Source: Sabellastarte sp. h YS-2021 (lineage: Eukaryota; Annelida; Polychaeta; Sabellida; Sabellidae). Taken from it: a stretch of 64,000 nucleotides of DNA. Each line of letters opens with the position of its first letter. Positions within the stretch are counted from its first letter, which is position 1. The notes beneath the pieces were generated by a model, which did not search any database, was not told the DNA's origin, and saw only the letters and a program-made list of their open reading frames with translations. Positions 1-12,126 of the stretch are shown here, in pieces. The stretch covers positions 56,797,293-56,861,292 of the forward strand of contig OZ024927.1 of assembly GCA_964017235.1 (NCBI GenBank), in the 5' to 3' direction. The translations under genes and the position numbers were made by a program.

Positions 1-591
1 TTAAAACTGTGAACAGTATTCTCAATATATGTTCTACAGAATCTGTTCAACACCTTTATAACCTGTAAATGGAATCCTGAGCTCCTCAATGTTTTATTCA
101 GTGGGCCTGTACCCCTCATTCACTTAGGCCTGTGCACAGAAATAGTGTGCACTACTCTTGTTATTTATGTTCCAAAGTACTTTCTGAGCAGGTTGTAACT
201 GGGCTTTGTAATAAATTGTGACACTTATTTCTCATGAAAAATTATATATTATTATAAAGTATAATAGTATAAACATTTACCTTGTTGCTTTATCTCACCC
301 ATTTGTGCACCTATATGCAATCAAAACTGAATCTATTGCAATGATTTTTTTTCTTTCCACATGTTGCTTTATGGTTTCCCCAGACCTTCAGACTTTCGTA
401 GTTTCTTTACTCCCAACTTTTGACGGAAATTATAGTCAGTAGTTAAATCAATGATTCCAATTGGGACCAAATGGCCCACCATCTAGTGAGACATCAAAGG
501 GTACTTGGGATTATAAGATTTTGAGTGTCGGAACCAACAATATTCTTCATTAAAATTGTGAAAATATCATATTGTACCCTTCCCAGATAGC
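1..591. other. No gene seen
   Basis: AT-rich sequence without a supportable exon. A pyrimidine-rich stretch ending in CAG near 409 could be a splice acceptor, but the open segment after it is short, has no convincing donor and matches nothing I recognise. It is probably intron or upstream sequence of the Mondo-type gene. Confidence 0.5.
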
Positions 592-1352
592 AAGACGCTG
601 TAGGGCCACCACTGGCCCACCAGGTCGGTCCGATATTGGCTGTAGCTGGTGGCTAGCCATTGGCGCGACCAGCTGTTAAACAGTGGTCCACCATTGTCAG
701 CCGACAATAAGGTTTACTGGTGGTTCATCAGTGGCCCACTGTTGGCAGCCAATGATAAGCTTTTCTATTAGTCCACCAGGGATTATCTTCATCTTTAACC
801 TTTACTAAAAATAAAATATTTGCCACCAGTGGCCCACTGGGTGCCCATCATGGGTCCTTTACTACTTATGTAGTGGGTGGACCATTGATGGACCACCTGG
901 GGCAAATATATAAGCAAGTAATATATGAAGTAATAAAGTGGAGGAAAGTCTGACTGAGCAAAATGAAGGACAACCAAATAAGTTTGTTTATATACATGAC
1001 ATTAACCAAGTCTTATGTTAAGTGAAAGAAAATGCACATTTTACCTAATTTTCTCCAGAATTTTACACCAGTGGGTGTAGGCTGGTCCCTGAGATGCAGC
1101 CACTGACCTTGGTAGTTGTTGGGCCAACAGTGACCCACACAAAATATTTAGATTTTGAAATATTAATATTGAATATTGTTAAATAATATGTCAGAAAACA
1201 ATAGTTGAGGTTGCTTATGAAGTTGTTTATAATGCTTTAAAATTTTTGAAAAAAAATGCAGTCAGTGGTCCAGCAGTGGCTCAGTGGTGGCCCACTAGCT
1301 ATATTTTGCCACCCATAGCCAATGGTGGCCCACTAGGGTCTTGCTATCTGGG
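592..1352. mobile_element. Non-autonomous DNA element with ~34-bp terminal inverted repeats
   Basis: The left end CCCAGATAGCAAGAC (592-606) is exactly repeated in inverted form at 1338-1352. The match continues inward for about 34 bases with a few mismatches. Many copies of a short TGGTGGCCCACT-like motif in both orientations fill the ends, like subterminal transposase-binding sites. There is no transposase ORF. The flanks do not show a clear target duplication beyond a shared TT, so I do not assign a superfamily. Confidence 0.8.
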
Positions 1353-1682
1353 TTATTAATAGCCTCAAAACTTTGTTAAGATTGAGTTTCTGCAAATTCA
1401 TTTCCCCTAAAAGTATAGTCAAAGTATGTTCTCTCATCAAATATATGAATGATTTTACAATGATTTTAATTGATAATAAAACTTCAATAAGGTATTCTAT
1501 ATAGCTATCTTCTGTTGTCAGTTGATACTTATTTTAATCCTCAATTTGTCTTTGACTCCTATAAAAAGAATGCAACATGTATCTTGGAATTGCTTTAATT
1601 TTTCATTACTCTGAGGAATTTCTAGGTAAATTACTTTCAGAATTTCACTATAAATACAAGAAGTCAGTCAGAATCATAAAGT

Positions 1683-1870
1683 AGATCATATCACTTGTAT
1701 CAAACTGGGTACGGTGTTGTGGGGAAAACAGTGCAAAACATTTGGTAGGTCATATCAGTTGCAGTATTTTGGGTTGGGAGTCGTGGGGAAAACACTGCAA
1801 AACAGTGTACAGGTCATATCAAAGGAGGTAGATGGCAGTGGAATACATTGAACAGGTCATATCACAATGA
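1683..1870. repeat. Short imperfect tandem repeat (AGGTCATATCA units)
   Basis: Four occurrences of a motif like AGGTCATATCA lie at about 1684, 1748, 1811 and 1854. The first two spacers share TGTGGGGAAAACAGTGCAAAAC-type sequence. No coding potential. Confidence 0.6.
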
Positions 1871-3244
1871 CAATATGAAGCCAAGGTACATCATGAACAG
1901 TTTAACCAGCATACATTCACAGTTTTTTATGTGAAATAGTAATACAAACAAAATGCATGGAGAAAAAAATTGTTCTAATTGCATTCAGAAGCTTTGGAAA
2001 TATGTTATATACTTAGAAATTAGTAAAGTTAAAGATTCCAGTGTCTATCATATATATTGAAAGTGTCATTAATGCATGACAGAACATAAATTTTCTAGAA
2101 GCAACAAGTTAGATATATTGTTAGCCTTTGTAGAGAAGGCTGAAAAGTGTCAAAGCTACATAAATCTACAAATGAAATTTCTTCCAAGATCTTCAATTTG
2201 CTTGTGACTTCGTAATAATTGTATAATGTATATGAGACTACATTTAGTAATCATAAAGTTTTTAAATAGATGTTCATATAATAGGAAATAATTCTAAAAA
2301 TCACTATGCAAATGGTGTCACAAATATCAGAGTTGCACACAAACAACTTTGATGAGGGACTGTGAATTGAGTGAAGGCTGTGGTTGGGGATCAACTATTC
2401 TCAAATGTTAGTGTGCAGATTGAGAGTCCACTGTAAGGTATCAATAATATGGTGATTTTAGTAGATCCTGATCGAGTTCTTTGGGGGAAGGGATCAAGAA
2501 GTTTTAGTACATAGTGTGAATGAGTGTTGAGAGACACACAGAGCCTGAATGGGGGATCAATGACAAATGTCTTGAGGATTGTTTTACCAGATGATATTTT
2601 GATAATTATTTGTCTGTAATGAATTTTAACACAAGATAAAAGCAAATTTTGACATTTTGACAAAGGTCAACATGTATCTCTATTTGCTTCATTTTTATTT
2701 ATTACTTATTTATTATCTTCTCATTTGCTTATTTCATGGATGATATAATTGACACATACCTGATTTATGGGTTCTTAACCTTATAAATATCTTTGGCAAT
2801 ACGAAGGAAACTTTGATCAAGTAAAAAGTTTTATAAACTACAATGAAATGGTGTAAAACATTAATAGCAAATATCATAATTGTAACATCTGTAACAATAT
2901 GTCACATATACAATGTCTCTATCAAAGTTCCTTAGCTCTAATGCAAATGATTTGTGTGATGTTCTTGATGTTGATTCCATTGAAAGTCAGTCGAATAAAA
3001 TGACTTGAATTGTAAATGCTTAAATAGTCAATGTTTGATTGTCACCAGACGCTTGAAAGTTAATGATTTTCATCCCAAATTAGCCAACATTTGTAAAAGC
3101 TAGAAAAATAATTTTACTTTTTGCTTTAGAGGTAAAAGTAACTCAAATAATATGCACATATTTTCCACCTCCAAAGGCAGTTGCTTCAATTGGACTGGTT
3201 TCCAAATAATTATGCTGCTAGCTTTAGTGAATAGAAACCACTGG
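1871..3244. other. Non-coding stretch, nothing recognised
   Basis: AT-rich, with many stops in all frames and no repeat array or conserved peptide. Probably intronic. Confidence 0.5.
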
Positions 3245-3476
3245 GAGGGCACGGTGACACAGTGGGTAACACCTTCCCCTCCCACCTCTGAGGTCTGCGG
3301 TTCAAACCCTGAACTGAATGTGGGAAAGTTGGTAGCTACTTTCTGATTGTCAGCAGTTTACAGTACAGAACCTTGACCGACTGTATGTACTGGTTTCCTC
3401 TGTCCATCAAACTACCCAACCTGATATGATACAATGTTAAAAGTGACGATTAAATCCAAATAATTAAATAAATACA
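3245..3476 (+). mobile_element. tRNA-derived SINE
   Basis: The unit opens with a pol III A-box-like segment (GGTGACACAGTGGGTAAC, from 3253) and 30 bases later has an exact B-box, GGTTCAAACCC, at 3299-3309. This spacing is typical of a tRNA-related head. A tRNA-unrelated body follows and the element ends in an AT-rich tail near 3460-3476. No intact cloverleaf is visible, so this is a SINE and not a tRNA gene. Confidence 0.75.
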
Positions 3477-3524
3477 TCATTGAATTTCATTTACCACCAC
3501 TGTGGTAACCAAAGTGGAAGTAAA

Positions 3525-3625
3525 TCAATTAAATTCTTTGGATTTGTTTCTTGGTTGAGCCTTAAAGCCTGTCTTTTATGGAGATTAAGCTCTATAAAAG
3601 TCATGCAAGAAATTAGAAATTAATG
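3525..3625 (+). mobile_element. Short fragment resembling an L2-type 3' end
   Basis: Contains TGGAGATTAAGCTCTATAAA, nearly identical to the motif at 30599-30622 and to the 3' end of the L2-like element near 58690-58720 (read on the minus strand). Probably the 3' end of a truncated LINE or of a SINE that borrowed that tail. Confidence 0.55.
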
Positions 3626-4308
3626 CAAAGACCCAACAAGCACATATTTAATTTCTGGTACTTTAGTCAATCAGTATTCCAAAAAACTAATGACGGAGTA
3701 AATTAAGTAGGAACCATTATAAATATGTTGATTTTAAATAAAATGTATCTGCATGTTATATAATGGTATGGGTTTACTACTGCCTCATACATAGCACAAG
3801 TGTCCCGATGGCCCACTCAATTTTATTTATGAAATAATAAATGATCATCCAACCACTGGAGAATCCTGCTCAAGCTGTCTCAATATTGTTGTTAAATTGC
3901 CGTTCCGTTTCACTGTCCATTTTTCTGATGTAAACCACAGAGTAGGTACTTGTTTTAATCAGTACTTAAGTACACAAATGTTATAGCCTATCAGTCTGAA
4001 GTACTATATATATTTAAGTAAAATATGTATCTCCATTTTACAGCACAAAGGTTTGATAACAGATTGAGTTTAATACAGACGTTACGTAAAAATCAATAAA
4101 GCGTTCCGATCCACTGTTACCGGGTGTAAGGGATTTGTGCTTTTCCATAGACATAAACTTCATGCGGATATAATATATAGATATTTATATCCTACTTTTG
4201 AGAAAAACACTTAAGATGTGAAGACATTTCAAGGGACAGAATTTTGTTACTGTGCAACTTTATCACTATCACTTGATAAATTGTCTTTATTTATACTTAA
4301 AGGTGTAC
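3626..4308. other. Non-coding stretch, nothing recognised
   Basis: AT-rich sequence with no conserved ORF or clear repeat. Likely intron upstream of the 4534 exon. Confidence 0.5.
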
Positions 4309-4499
4309 ATAAAATTTCTTTAATGTAATGCAAAAGTAATGCAAATGCAATTGAAAAATGTATTGCTTTTCAGATGTAATCAATGCACTACACTACCCAT
4401 TGTATTGATTTTACAACTTTGCATTACACATTACATTATATTACTTGGTAAAATGTAATGCATTACAGTGCATTACACATGATCATTACCCCATCTCTA
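4309..4499. mobile_element. hAT-like element end fragment (TAATGCATTAC repeats)
   Basis: Dense in ATGTAATGC / GCATTACA direct and inverted motifs, ending ...CATTACCCCATCTCTA. Read from the right this is TAGAGATGGGGTAATG, a hAT-style terminus. No matching left end with an 8-bp duplication was found, so it looks truncated. It lies only about 35 bases before the acceptor of the 4534 exon. Confidence 0.45.
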
Positions 4500-4533
4500 T
4501 CATGAACTAACACAATAGTTTTTAAATTTTTAG

Positions 4534-5334
4534 ATGTGTACTTCAGTGGCATCACCTATCTCAGTTTCAAGTCCTAAGTTAGAAAGTCCTGATAGTGGCT
4601 CTGGTGTTCACAGCTACTATGATATGTCAATGTACTGTCATCAAGAACCTATGTGTATTGATGAACTAACTGTTATAAATCCAGATCTGCTTAATCATAG
4701 TATTCACAATAATACACACCCAAAATCATCTGATGAAGGTACAGTGATTGATGATGAAATGATGGATGTTATTCAGCAGACCATTCAGGAAGTTACCATG
4801 GGTAATAATGTGATCAAAACTGACCCTGGAGAGTTTACTAGTTCACCTTTTTCTGTCCCCCTTAGCATTTGTGTGTCTAGTAGCTCAACAAAGAGTAGCG
4901 TTACTGTTGTTACCCCAACTCAGTCAGGTGGCACAAGTTCAAATGACAGTTACAAAGGGGGCCATTCCAGTCGGCCATGCTCTCCCTCCAGTGAACTAGC
5001 AGGTAGAAAGAAAAAACTGAAGACCCGCCATGCCAGAGGATCTAATGTCGCCTCGGCCACTCTCAATACATCATTCAGTCCTTATGCTTCTCCCCCAACC
5101 CCAGCCACCCCTGTGTCTACCCCAGTCAATTCATGCCCATCCAGTCCTGGAGTTAGTGGTTACCAAAGTGGGCAAAGTGGCTATTTTGACAAGAGTTCTA
5201 GAAGAGGAAGTGGTTCAGCCAAAAGTGCAGCTGAAGAGTCAGGGTCAGAAAGTAAGGGAAACACTTCTAAGATGCCAAGACACAAACGGCCATCACATAT
5301 ACGTGCTGAGCATAAACGCAGAAATAAAATTCAG
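4534..5334 (+). CDS. Mondo exon: Ser/Pro-rich region, nuclear-localisation-like run and basic helix 1
   Basis: Starts directly after TTTTTAG (4531-4533) and ends at CAG|GTAAGT (5334/5335). It is 801 bases, exactly 267 codons, with symmetric phase 0. It encodes a low-complexity acidic/Ser-rich segment, a GRKKKLKTRHAR basic cluster, Ser/Pro/Gly-rich sequence, and the bHLH basic region with the H...E...RR DNA-contacting pattern. The first codon is ATG but follows a good splice acceptor, so it is probably an internal methionine, not the start of translation. Confidence 0.88.
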
Positions 5335-8300
5335 GTAAGTACTGAATAATCAAATCTGTTATAATTTAGTCAGTGCATTTGATGTATATCATCTTATTCC
5401 CAGGTGGTTGGTGGTATTTTATGAAATATGTGTTGTCACTTAAACTGTAGATGATATATATTCATTTTGTATTTTACCATAATTGTGTGTTGTCTCTAGT
5501 GAAAAGAATTTGACAAAATTGGGTAGTTATTTGGATGCTAAATGGCCAGCAGACCACATTCAGTGAAATGAATAAGAAATTGTTAAAGTCCCTTTTGCAA
5601 AGTTTTAAAAAATAGTTCTGTGTATGCAAAGCTTTTGATTAGGGAAAGAGATGCTTGCCTATCAAATTTGAGTAGGCTTAATAGGGACCTGAAGTTTTCC
5701 ACTATCTTTGTCTAAAATACCAGTTTTCTGAACTGCAATTTTGAGTTAGTTCATCTTGACTTTTCAGGGTAATTGACAGTTGTGCACACTGTAATTGTGA
5801 ATGAATGAACTCAGGGATTTTTAGAGGGTTGCCCAATCTTCTTGATTTTGTGTATTGTAACAGACTGGATTAGAAGACATCCAGAGAATGGTTCCATCTA
5901 TCATGGATGTAGCTCATGCTGGTGGTAGAGATAGTAAGGCTGCTGTACTTGGAAAAAGTAAGTGCATCTTTACACCAAAGCTGTTTTATCACTCTAGGGT
6001 GTATAATACTTTGTTATCAATTTTGCAAACTGAACAAAACACAGTAAATATTGGAACTCACATTCAGTTTGTTTCATGCAGCAACATAAGTAACAATTTT
6101 GTAGATATAATTCTTCACAGGTTTTACTTTCTAACCATATTTTCAATTGGTCAATTGTGCTGAACATCTTCACATTATACCTGCAAACACATTTCAGTTT
6201 GGAATGCAACATATGTTGAAGGAATTAGTTATAACTTTATAATTACTGACATACACTTATAAATAAAGGCTGAACATAAAAACATTAAACCTCAAAATTG
6301 TTTTTATTTTTAGTGTGTGTACTTACTATACTTAATAATTTTTTCCCCCACATAAACGTTATACTGAGTTTCCCATACCCTCCCTTTCCCATTTGTTATT
6401 TACTTCATATATTATGATCCCATGAAAAATGATCTGACTTGACTTGACAATATGGACAATAACAAATTAATGATGTTTTCTTTCTTTGCAGGAAATAATG
6501 TTTGCATTGAGTTTACATGTGATAGAATCTCCTTTTTGACAGACTCGCTTTTCTATCAAGTCGCTATTGTAAAAGTAAAAATGTTGTTCAAATAAATGAA
6601 CATTATGAATAGATTAAAAATAAGAACAAAGTCATAGTTTAAGATGAAAAGAATTTCAGGTTTTTCACCACTTACCTGTCTGTGTCACACAGGAGATTGT
6701 TGTTGTCAGTGTTATATTGTTCTGTGAAGTGTTTTGAAAGTTTTCAATTATAACACATAGTTATATTTAGGCTTATTTATACTTGAGTAAATTGAAACTA
6801 TTTTATCTTTTCTTAGAACATTTAAAAGGAATATAATTATGTTGTTTTTATTTTTTAAGTATTTTAATGTATCAAATATAATGCATTCCACTAATTCTTT
6901 CTATTTGTTTCAGGATTGGTGGTAAGATTATTATTTATACTTATACATCTTTAAAAAGTTTGTCATGATGAAAGTGTCATGTAATTTCATTCTATTTCAT
7001 AATTGTAAAGTAGTTGAATTGTGTAGTGATTTTTGTGTTATTTTTGCAATAACATTATATTATGTCAAACTGGGCTTTATTTGCAGCATACTTTCCCCAT
7101 GTATCATTAATTCCTAAAAAAAGTGTATGGTGTATATGTATGAAATAAAATGATACATTGACCATTGGGCTTCACAATTGATGCATATACGTGGCCCCAT
7201 AAACTTATTTGGGGTTTTAACACTTACAAAAAAGTTTGTTTTCAACTCTTTTGTAAACAAATGAAATGTGTATGGTTATATGGGATTATGGGTTGTCGGG
7301 TTTCTTAAATACAGTGCCTGCAGATAAATCTTAGTTTGAAACATCTGTAAGGGCTTTCGGAGCAGGTCTTTATGAACACTTGACCAATTGGATGTGCATT
7401 CCAAACCAGAGGGGAGGAAGTCCATGTCTGACAGAAGAGCTGTGTGCTTGTGTCTCTCTGTAAGGTCACATTTCTGACAAGTGCCAGCTGATGAAAATAT
7501 CAAGTTTCTTGTCAGTTCATCAATATTCGTCTTTACAAATCAATGCAACACAAGTATTTTTAACATCTTGGTTCGATTCTATCATTGTTAAGGGTATTTG
7601 TTTATTTATATTTTTGGAGGCACAATATGAGGACACAATTTCGCATAGAAAACAGCTGTTAACTTAGATACTCTTATTTAAATACTGTTATTTACTTTGA
7701 TTTGTGCAATGAAGTTTGCCTTCCTTTTCAATAAAAACAACATAAATATCATGTTTTTTTCATCCAATGTGGCATTTGCCTGATAGAAACTTTTCTCTAA
7801 AAATGTGTGATTTTCTTTGAAAACTGCAAATGTGTTCAGTATTGCACAATGTTATTATTGCTAAGAATACAAACTAGATTCATTGGTGGAGCGATGATCA
7901 GGTATGTAGAAGCATCAAAGATGCTCTAACATGTCAGGCAATTTAATAACACCACATCTGGCTTCTTATTTGAAAGAGAATGAATCAATCTGATAAACTA
8001 CTATAGAAATTTAATTATTTTGGTCAGTTGGTGTAATAACGAACATATAATCATCAAAATCTAAGAAATTGAAAAACAAACGACAACCCTCAGAATTCAT
8101 GTTAGGGATAACATCACGTGTGATTTCTACAACTTAATTTCTACATTGACATACAATCATCAATTTGACAAAGGAGCTGTAGAGCAACTCTTAGAATTTA
8201 TAGTTGATAACATGAAGCAGTCAATATCTGCAATAAAGTTCGGTTTCCATGAAGTACTTTTTACCCCACAGCCCTGATACCCTTTTCACACTACAGGCCA

Positions 8301-11300
8301 TATCACCCGCAGTGACCCACGTTTGGTGACGCGTCCCTGTCCTTGTATCACTGTCTAATGTCTGTTTGCAAACTTGCGAGTCAGTTGCAAACTTTTCATT
8401 ACCTTACACGTCCTAAGGGCTGTCAGGGTATTGTTTTCACCCATTGCGTCCAGATGGGAGTTCGGACAGGCAGGCGGTGGGAAAAGTTTGTCCGGCCTGT
8501 ATCTCAGAAACTGTTATGTTTAGGACGCCGCTACTTGGTAGGTACATTGTTTGGGGATGTAGGTATGCAACAACATGATGTGACCTTGATTTGACCATGC
8601 CTGAGTGACCTTGAGTTTGAAAATCTTGCCCTGGCTATATCCTGGAAGCTGTAAGGTGCAGGAAGCTTATACCTGGTAGGGACATTGGTTGGGGTTGTAT
8701 ACATTGGTAAAGGGATTTAAGTGTGCATCATCCAGGTATAACCTTTGGCTTTGCAAAAGTGTGTTCACCTGCCATTTTTGAGACATGTATCTCTTATGAC
8801 TAAGATATGTGGATTGCTGCAAATGATTATTATATATACTTTTACATAATTGTGCTATTTCCATTGACAGCCTTAAGACCTTACAATAACTGACACTGCT
8901 CTGAAACTGAAAGTATCCAGATCTTTGTACTGTTTCACTACTTCTATATCTCATGGTGTTGAAAACTATTTTCCCAGGCTGTGGGGTATGGGCATCTCCG
9001 ATGCTATTTTTATGCTTACAAGCAAGATGATTCTCAATGGTGAAAAAAGCTGCTGACAAAATATTTTTTTTCAAGTTGTCAAAGTGTCTCTGCAATGTAC
9101 TGGACATGCTGTCTTGCGATGCATTCAAGTTCAATCATATTTATCACGTCCTGATACCTCTAAGTCAAATGATATGCATACCCTGTCACTGGTACTGAGT
9201 GGAGATGTTACCTTACAGAAGACATCAGACTTGTGTGTGTGTGTGTACATTGGACTGACGGACTTGATTACGGACGGGACCTTTGCCTTGTTTACTGACA
9301 TGGCTGTACTTTTGCAGCGGTGGATTATTGCCGCCAATTGGTGGGCGAGACCAAGGCACAACGTAAGGAGATGGAGAGGCTCAAGCGTGAGATAGAGGCT
9401 CTAAGACAGGAAATAAAGTAAGTTGTGAGAGCCCTCTCCCAAAAAGCATCCTCAGTTCAGAGAGTGCTTGGTTAGCACGTAAGTATGTCAACAGAGGGAG
9501 GTCACATGTATTCCATGTGGTCTCTTTCTGAGTCATTGTCCACTTCCTGTCTTGCTCTCACATACTGTATACTCCTTATTTGCGGGTCTATTTTTTACAT
9601 AAAAAACTAAGTAGGTGATAAATTCTCTCATGGTCATCATCACAACCTATATATAACACACATAGGTTATCTTTTCCTAACGTCTCAATATTTCAGAAAA
9701 AAAAATAAAAAGAACTTTATACAGCATATGATTTCTGTTACGTTTCTGGGTGGCTGTGGTCAATCTTTGTTATATTGTATAACAAAATGCCTAAGTTTAA
9801 AAATGGAATGATTTAACGGTACGAGAAACTGTGGACGTTTGTGTAGAAAATATAGTGTGTGTTTATATTTTTGTGGTTGAGTTGTGGTACATGGCATGCC
9901 TTTTTCTTCCCCTCACAGTTTATCATGTACCATTAAATTATTACATTCTGTTACCCAGAAGGATATGTGTGTATAATTATATTTGTAAGCCATACCAGTT
10001 TGGGTTTTAATATTTAGCTGTGGAACATACTTTAATTGCAAACATACATACTAAATCTATACCATGTTTCTTTCAGACGAGCAACATTGGAAAGGTTTTC
10101 TTTTTATTTAGATCCGATTTTGTTCTCTCAAAATTATTTTTGTTTGATATTTTCCATTGTGTGTGGTACAATAATACTTTTATTTCTTTTTTGCAGAAAC
10201 TGTTGGGCCTTATATATTTTATCTATACACCCCCTTCATTGTTAGTTTTGGTATTGGCATAACATCTTGAGGTAGCCATGTCTCTATTCTGTGGTTTATG
10301 TACCATCTTTCTAGCAGCCAACAGAATGAGTTACCTGCATCGGGGGCAAGGGTAAGTAATCCTCCATCACCAACGTTGCCCCCAGCAACAGTCTTGGCAA
10401 CTCCAGGACAGCAGGGTGTGACATGTCAGCAGATGTTCAAAGATTACATGAACAGCAAGAGTCTCAGTGACTGGAAATTTTGGATTGTATCTTTTTTTGT
10501 AGGCAGAGAAAATATTTGTTAAGGAAAGTTTATATATAACCTATATTGGTACTCCCATGTTTGCATCAGATTTTAGGCTAATGGGCACATGTATAACCTC
10601 TCCAGATATGTGAATTTTTACTCCATTTCTGTCCAGTAAAAGCATCTTTGTAATAAGCCCATGGAATTCACGGCAAATAACACAGCTTGATAACAGCAAT
10701 ATGCAGTGTTTCAGCACCCTCTAATTATGCAATGAATATTCTACAGTTATGTTGGATAATGGCAGATATTTCAAACAATAAATTTTCCCAAGGAGTATCA
10801 AAATATTTTATGGTTAAATAGATAGATACCATCTATTGAGTGCTTGAAATGATATATTTTTGTGGACCTATCCTTGACTTTGGTTAGTTTGGCCTGCTGG
10901 TGCGTCCATTGTTTGAGTCTTACTCATCCAGTGTACAGACAACTTCAGAAGAAGATTTCCACAAGTCTGTGATCAAGTGGAGCAAGTCTAACCTCTCCCT
11001 CATAGCACTGAGGCCTGGTAAGTGTTGCTGTAAATGTCTGAAATGGTTGCACAGTTTGCACTAAATAACAGATTCAGATTGAATAAAACAACAATGTTGA
11101 AATGAGAAAGTGATTTACAAATTCATTAACAATAGCCAACATACATGACTATATTTGAATAAATAAAAAAAATTTGTTTGAGCTGATCTCCAAACAAATA
11201 TCATTGGAAAATCAATGACATTGTCACTTGCCATGTAAGTCATTTTTTAACCCCAGCTAATAAAGGCTGGGTTACAGGTGTCCCTGAGCCTGTTGACATA

Positions 11301-11804
11301 TTTTTGTAAGTCTGCTTAGTCATATTCACCTTCCATCTGTGAAATTGCCCTGGTAAATGCTTTTCAATCCCGATGAACTGCTGCAGAATATTGACATAAC
11401 TGTCTTCCCTACCCCACTGCCTGTTTTGTGAACTATACAGTATATTGGAAATGAAATTGATGGTACCAATTGTGACATCAATATATGTGTTAAATGTAGG
11501 GTGCTCAAAGTAAATACAAATAGATGCTATGTGAATTGTGTTATGTTATTTGTCCCTCTATAGTTATATCTTACTTTGCCCATGTAATTACAAAACAGTT
11601 ATTTGATCAATTTGTGTTTATAATAAACCCAAATAAATGACATGATATCCCACTATTGCAGCCATGCTGAGTTTTATGCGGCACCTCAGTGAAAGAACAT
11701 CAATCCGCTCACATCCAGAGAAATTGAAGGAGGAAGTCATTCAAAAGGTGATGACAGAAAACTTCGGTTCTCCAACACCTAAAGGTCAAGGGACATTGTC
11801 ATGA
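4534..11804 (+). CDS. Mondo/ChREBP-family bHLH-leucine zipper transcription factor, 3' part (6 exons)
   Basis: Coding join: 4534-5334, 5864-5957, 9318-9417, 10315-10486, 10888-11017, 11662-11804. All five introns are GT-AG and the phases match. Read together, the exons give a Ser/Pro-rich segment, a bHLH (basic region HIRAEHKRRNKIQ, then a second helix ending SKAAVLGKTVDY), a leucine zipper (ERLKREIEALRQEI), and the C-terminal dimerisation/cytoplasmic localisation domain (DWKFWI, FGLLVRPLFESY, ALRPAMLSFMRHL). That order is diagnostic of MondoA/ChREBP (MLXIP/MLXIPL), which pair with Mlx at carbohydrate response elements as glucose-6-phosphate sensors. Mlx itself also has bHLHZip and C-terminal domains, but WKFWI...RPLFES and the long Ser/Pro-rich region favour Mondo. 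The N-terminal glucose-sensing module lies upstream of this window. Confidence 0.9.
5864..5957 (+). CDS. Mondo exon: end of bHLH loop and helix 2
   Basis: Acceptor ...TTGTAACAG, donor AAAAA|GTAAGT. 94 bases, entering in phase 0 and leaving after one base of a codon. Encodes TGLEDIQRMVPSIM, a short loop, then DSKAAVLGK of helix 2. It completes the basic helix of the previous exon. Confidence 0.87.
5958..8274 (+). other. Mondo intron, unique part
   Basis: First part of the 3.36 kb intron between 5957 and 9318. AT-rich; I see no additional exon or clear element before the R1 repeat begins near 8275. Confidence 0.6.
8275..9060 (+). repeat. R1 repeat-family copy inside Mondo intron
   Basis: Shares GGGCTGTCAGGGTATTG..CCAGATGGG, the AGTTTGTCCGG..CTGTATCTCAGAAACTG block, TGTGACCTTGATTTGACC, and the downstream block TATATCTCATGGTGTTG with the copies at 23560-24375 and, inverted, 57935-62415. 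It contains TGACCTTGA-type motifs. No ORF. A non-autonomous mobile unit with internal repeats of about 140 bp is the likeliest nature. Confidence 0.75.
9318..9417 (+). CDS. Mondo exon: leucine zipper
   Basis: Acceptor TTTTGCAG (ends 9317), donor AAA|GTAAGT at 9418. 100 bases; enters in phase 1 (completing a Thr codon) and exits in phase 2. Encodes VDYCRQLVGETKAQRKEM followed by a heptad-spaced zipper ERLKREIEALRQEI. The upstream (GT)n run near 9234 is intronic. Confidence 0.88.
9418..10314 (+). other. Mondo intron
   Basis: GT-AG intron of 897 bases, AT-rich, nothing else recognised. Confidence 0.7.
10315..10486 (+). CDS. Mondo exon: linker and start of C-terminal domain
   Basis: Acceptor CATCTTTCTAG (ends 10314). 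The donor ATT|GTATCT is weaker than the others but keeps the frame. 172 bases. Encodes a Pro-rich linker then QMFKDYMNSKSLSDWKFWI, matching the start of the Mondo/Mlx C-terminal domain. Confidence 0.85.
10888..11017 (+). CDS. Mondo exon: C-terminal domain core
   Basis: Acceptor TTTGGTTAG (ends 10887), donor CCTG|GTAAGT. 130 bases, enters in phase 0 and exits in phase 1. Encodes FGLLVRPLFESYSSSVQ, then TSEEDFHKSVIKWSKSNLSL and LRP, the conserved core of the Mondo dimerisation/cytoplasmic localisation domain. Confidence 0.9.
11662..11804 (+). CDS. Mondo terminal coding exon
   Basis: Acceptor CTATTGCAG (ends 11661). 143 bases; enters in phase 1 and ends at TGA 11802-11804. Encodes AMLSFMRHLSERTSIRSHPE and a short Lys/Glu-rich C-terminus. 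This matches the LRQLST...P pattern at the end of Mondo proteins. Confidence 0.88.
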
Positions 11805-11985
11805 CAATCACTGACCTAGATATTGAAATAAATATTCATGCCTTGGATCTTTCATATCTGGCACTGTCATACTGAGGTTGTGTCAGTTTTCTGACACCAT
11901 GCATTTTTGTGTATATATCAAAGAATTTATGATGCCAAAAATTTTACTAGTACAGTATAATAAATAATGACTTGAACATATATAG
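11805..11985 (+). terminator. Mondo 3' UTR with two AATAAA signals
   Basis: AATAAA at 11827-11832 (24 bases after the stop) and again at 11959-11964. The second gives a more usual UTR length. Which one is used cannot be told from sequence. Confidence 0.55.
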
Positions 11986-12126
11986 ATTACTCTTAAAAAT
12001 ATCTGTCACAGGGTGTCATAATTGGTAGAAAACATAAATTGTTTCTGAATCTCTTTTTTTATTTAGCTTAGATCTATGACATATTGACTTACAAACATGT
12101 TTTACAAAGTGAGCAAACTTACATAG

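Noticed and set aside
218-442. Possible extra Mondo exon near 409-440
   Set aside because: Acceptor-like sequence only; the following frame is short, lacks a good donor and matches no Mondo region I know.
3245-3320. tRNA gene
   Set aside because: A and B boxes are present but no cloverleaf with a 7-bp acceptor stem can be drawn; it is a SINE head.
8667-9134. 155-codon minus-strand frame in the Mondo intron
   Set aside because: Lies within R1 repeat sequence; the R1 copies at 24000 and 58000 do not keep this frame.
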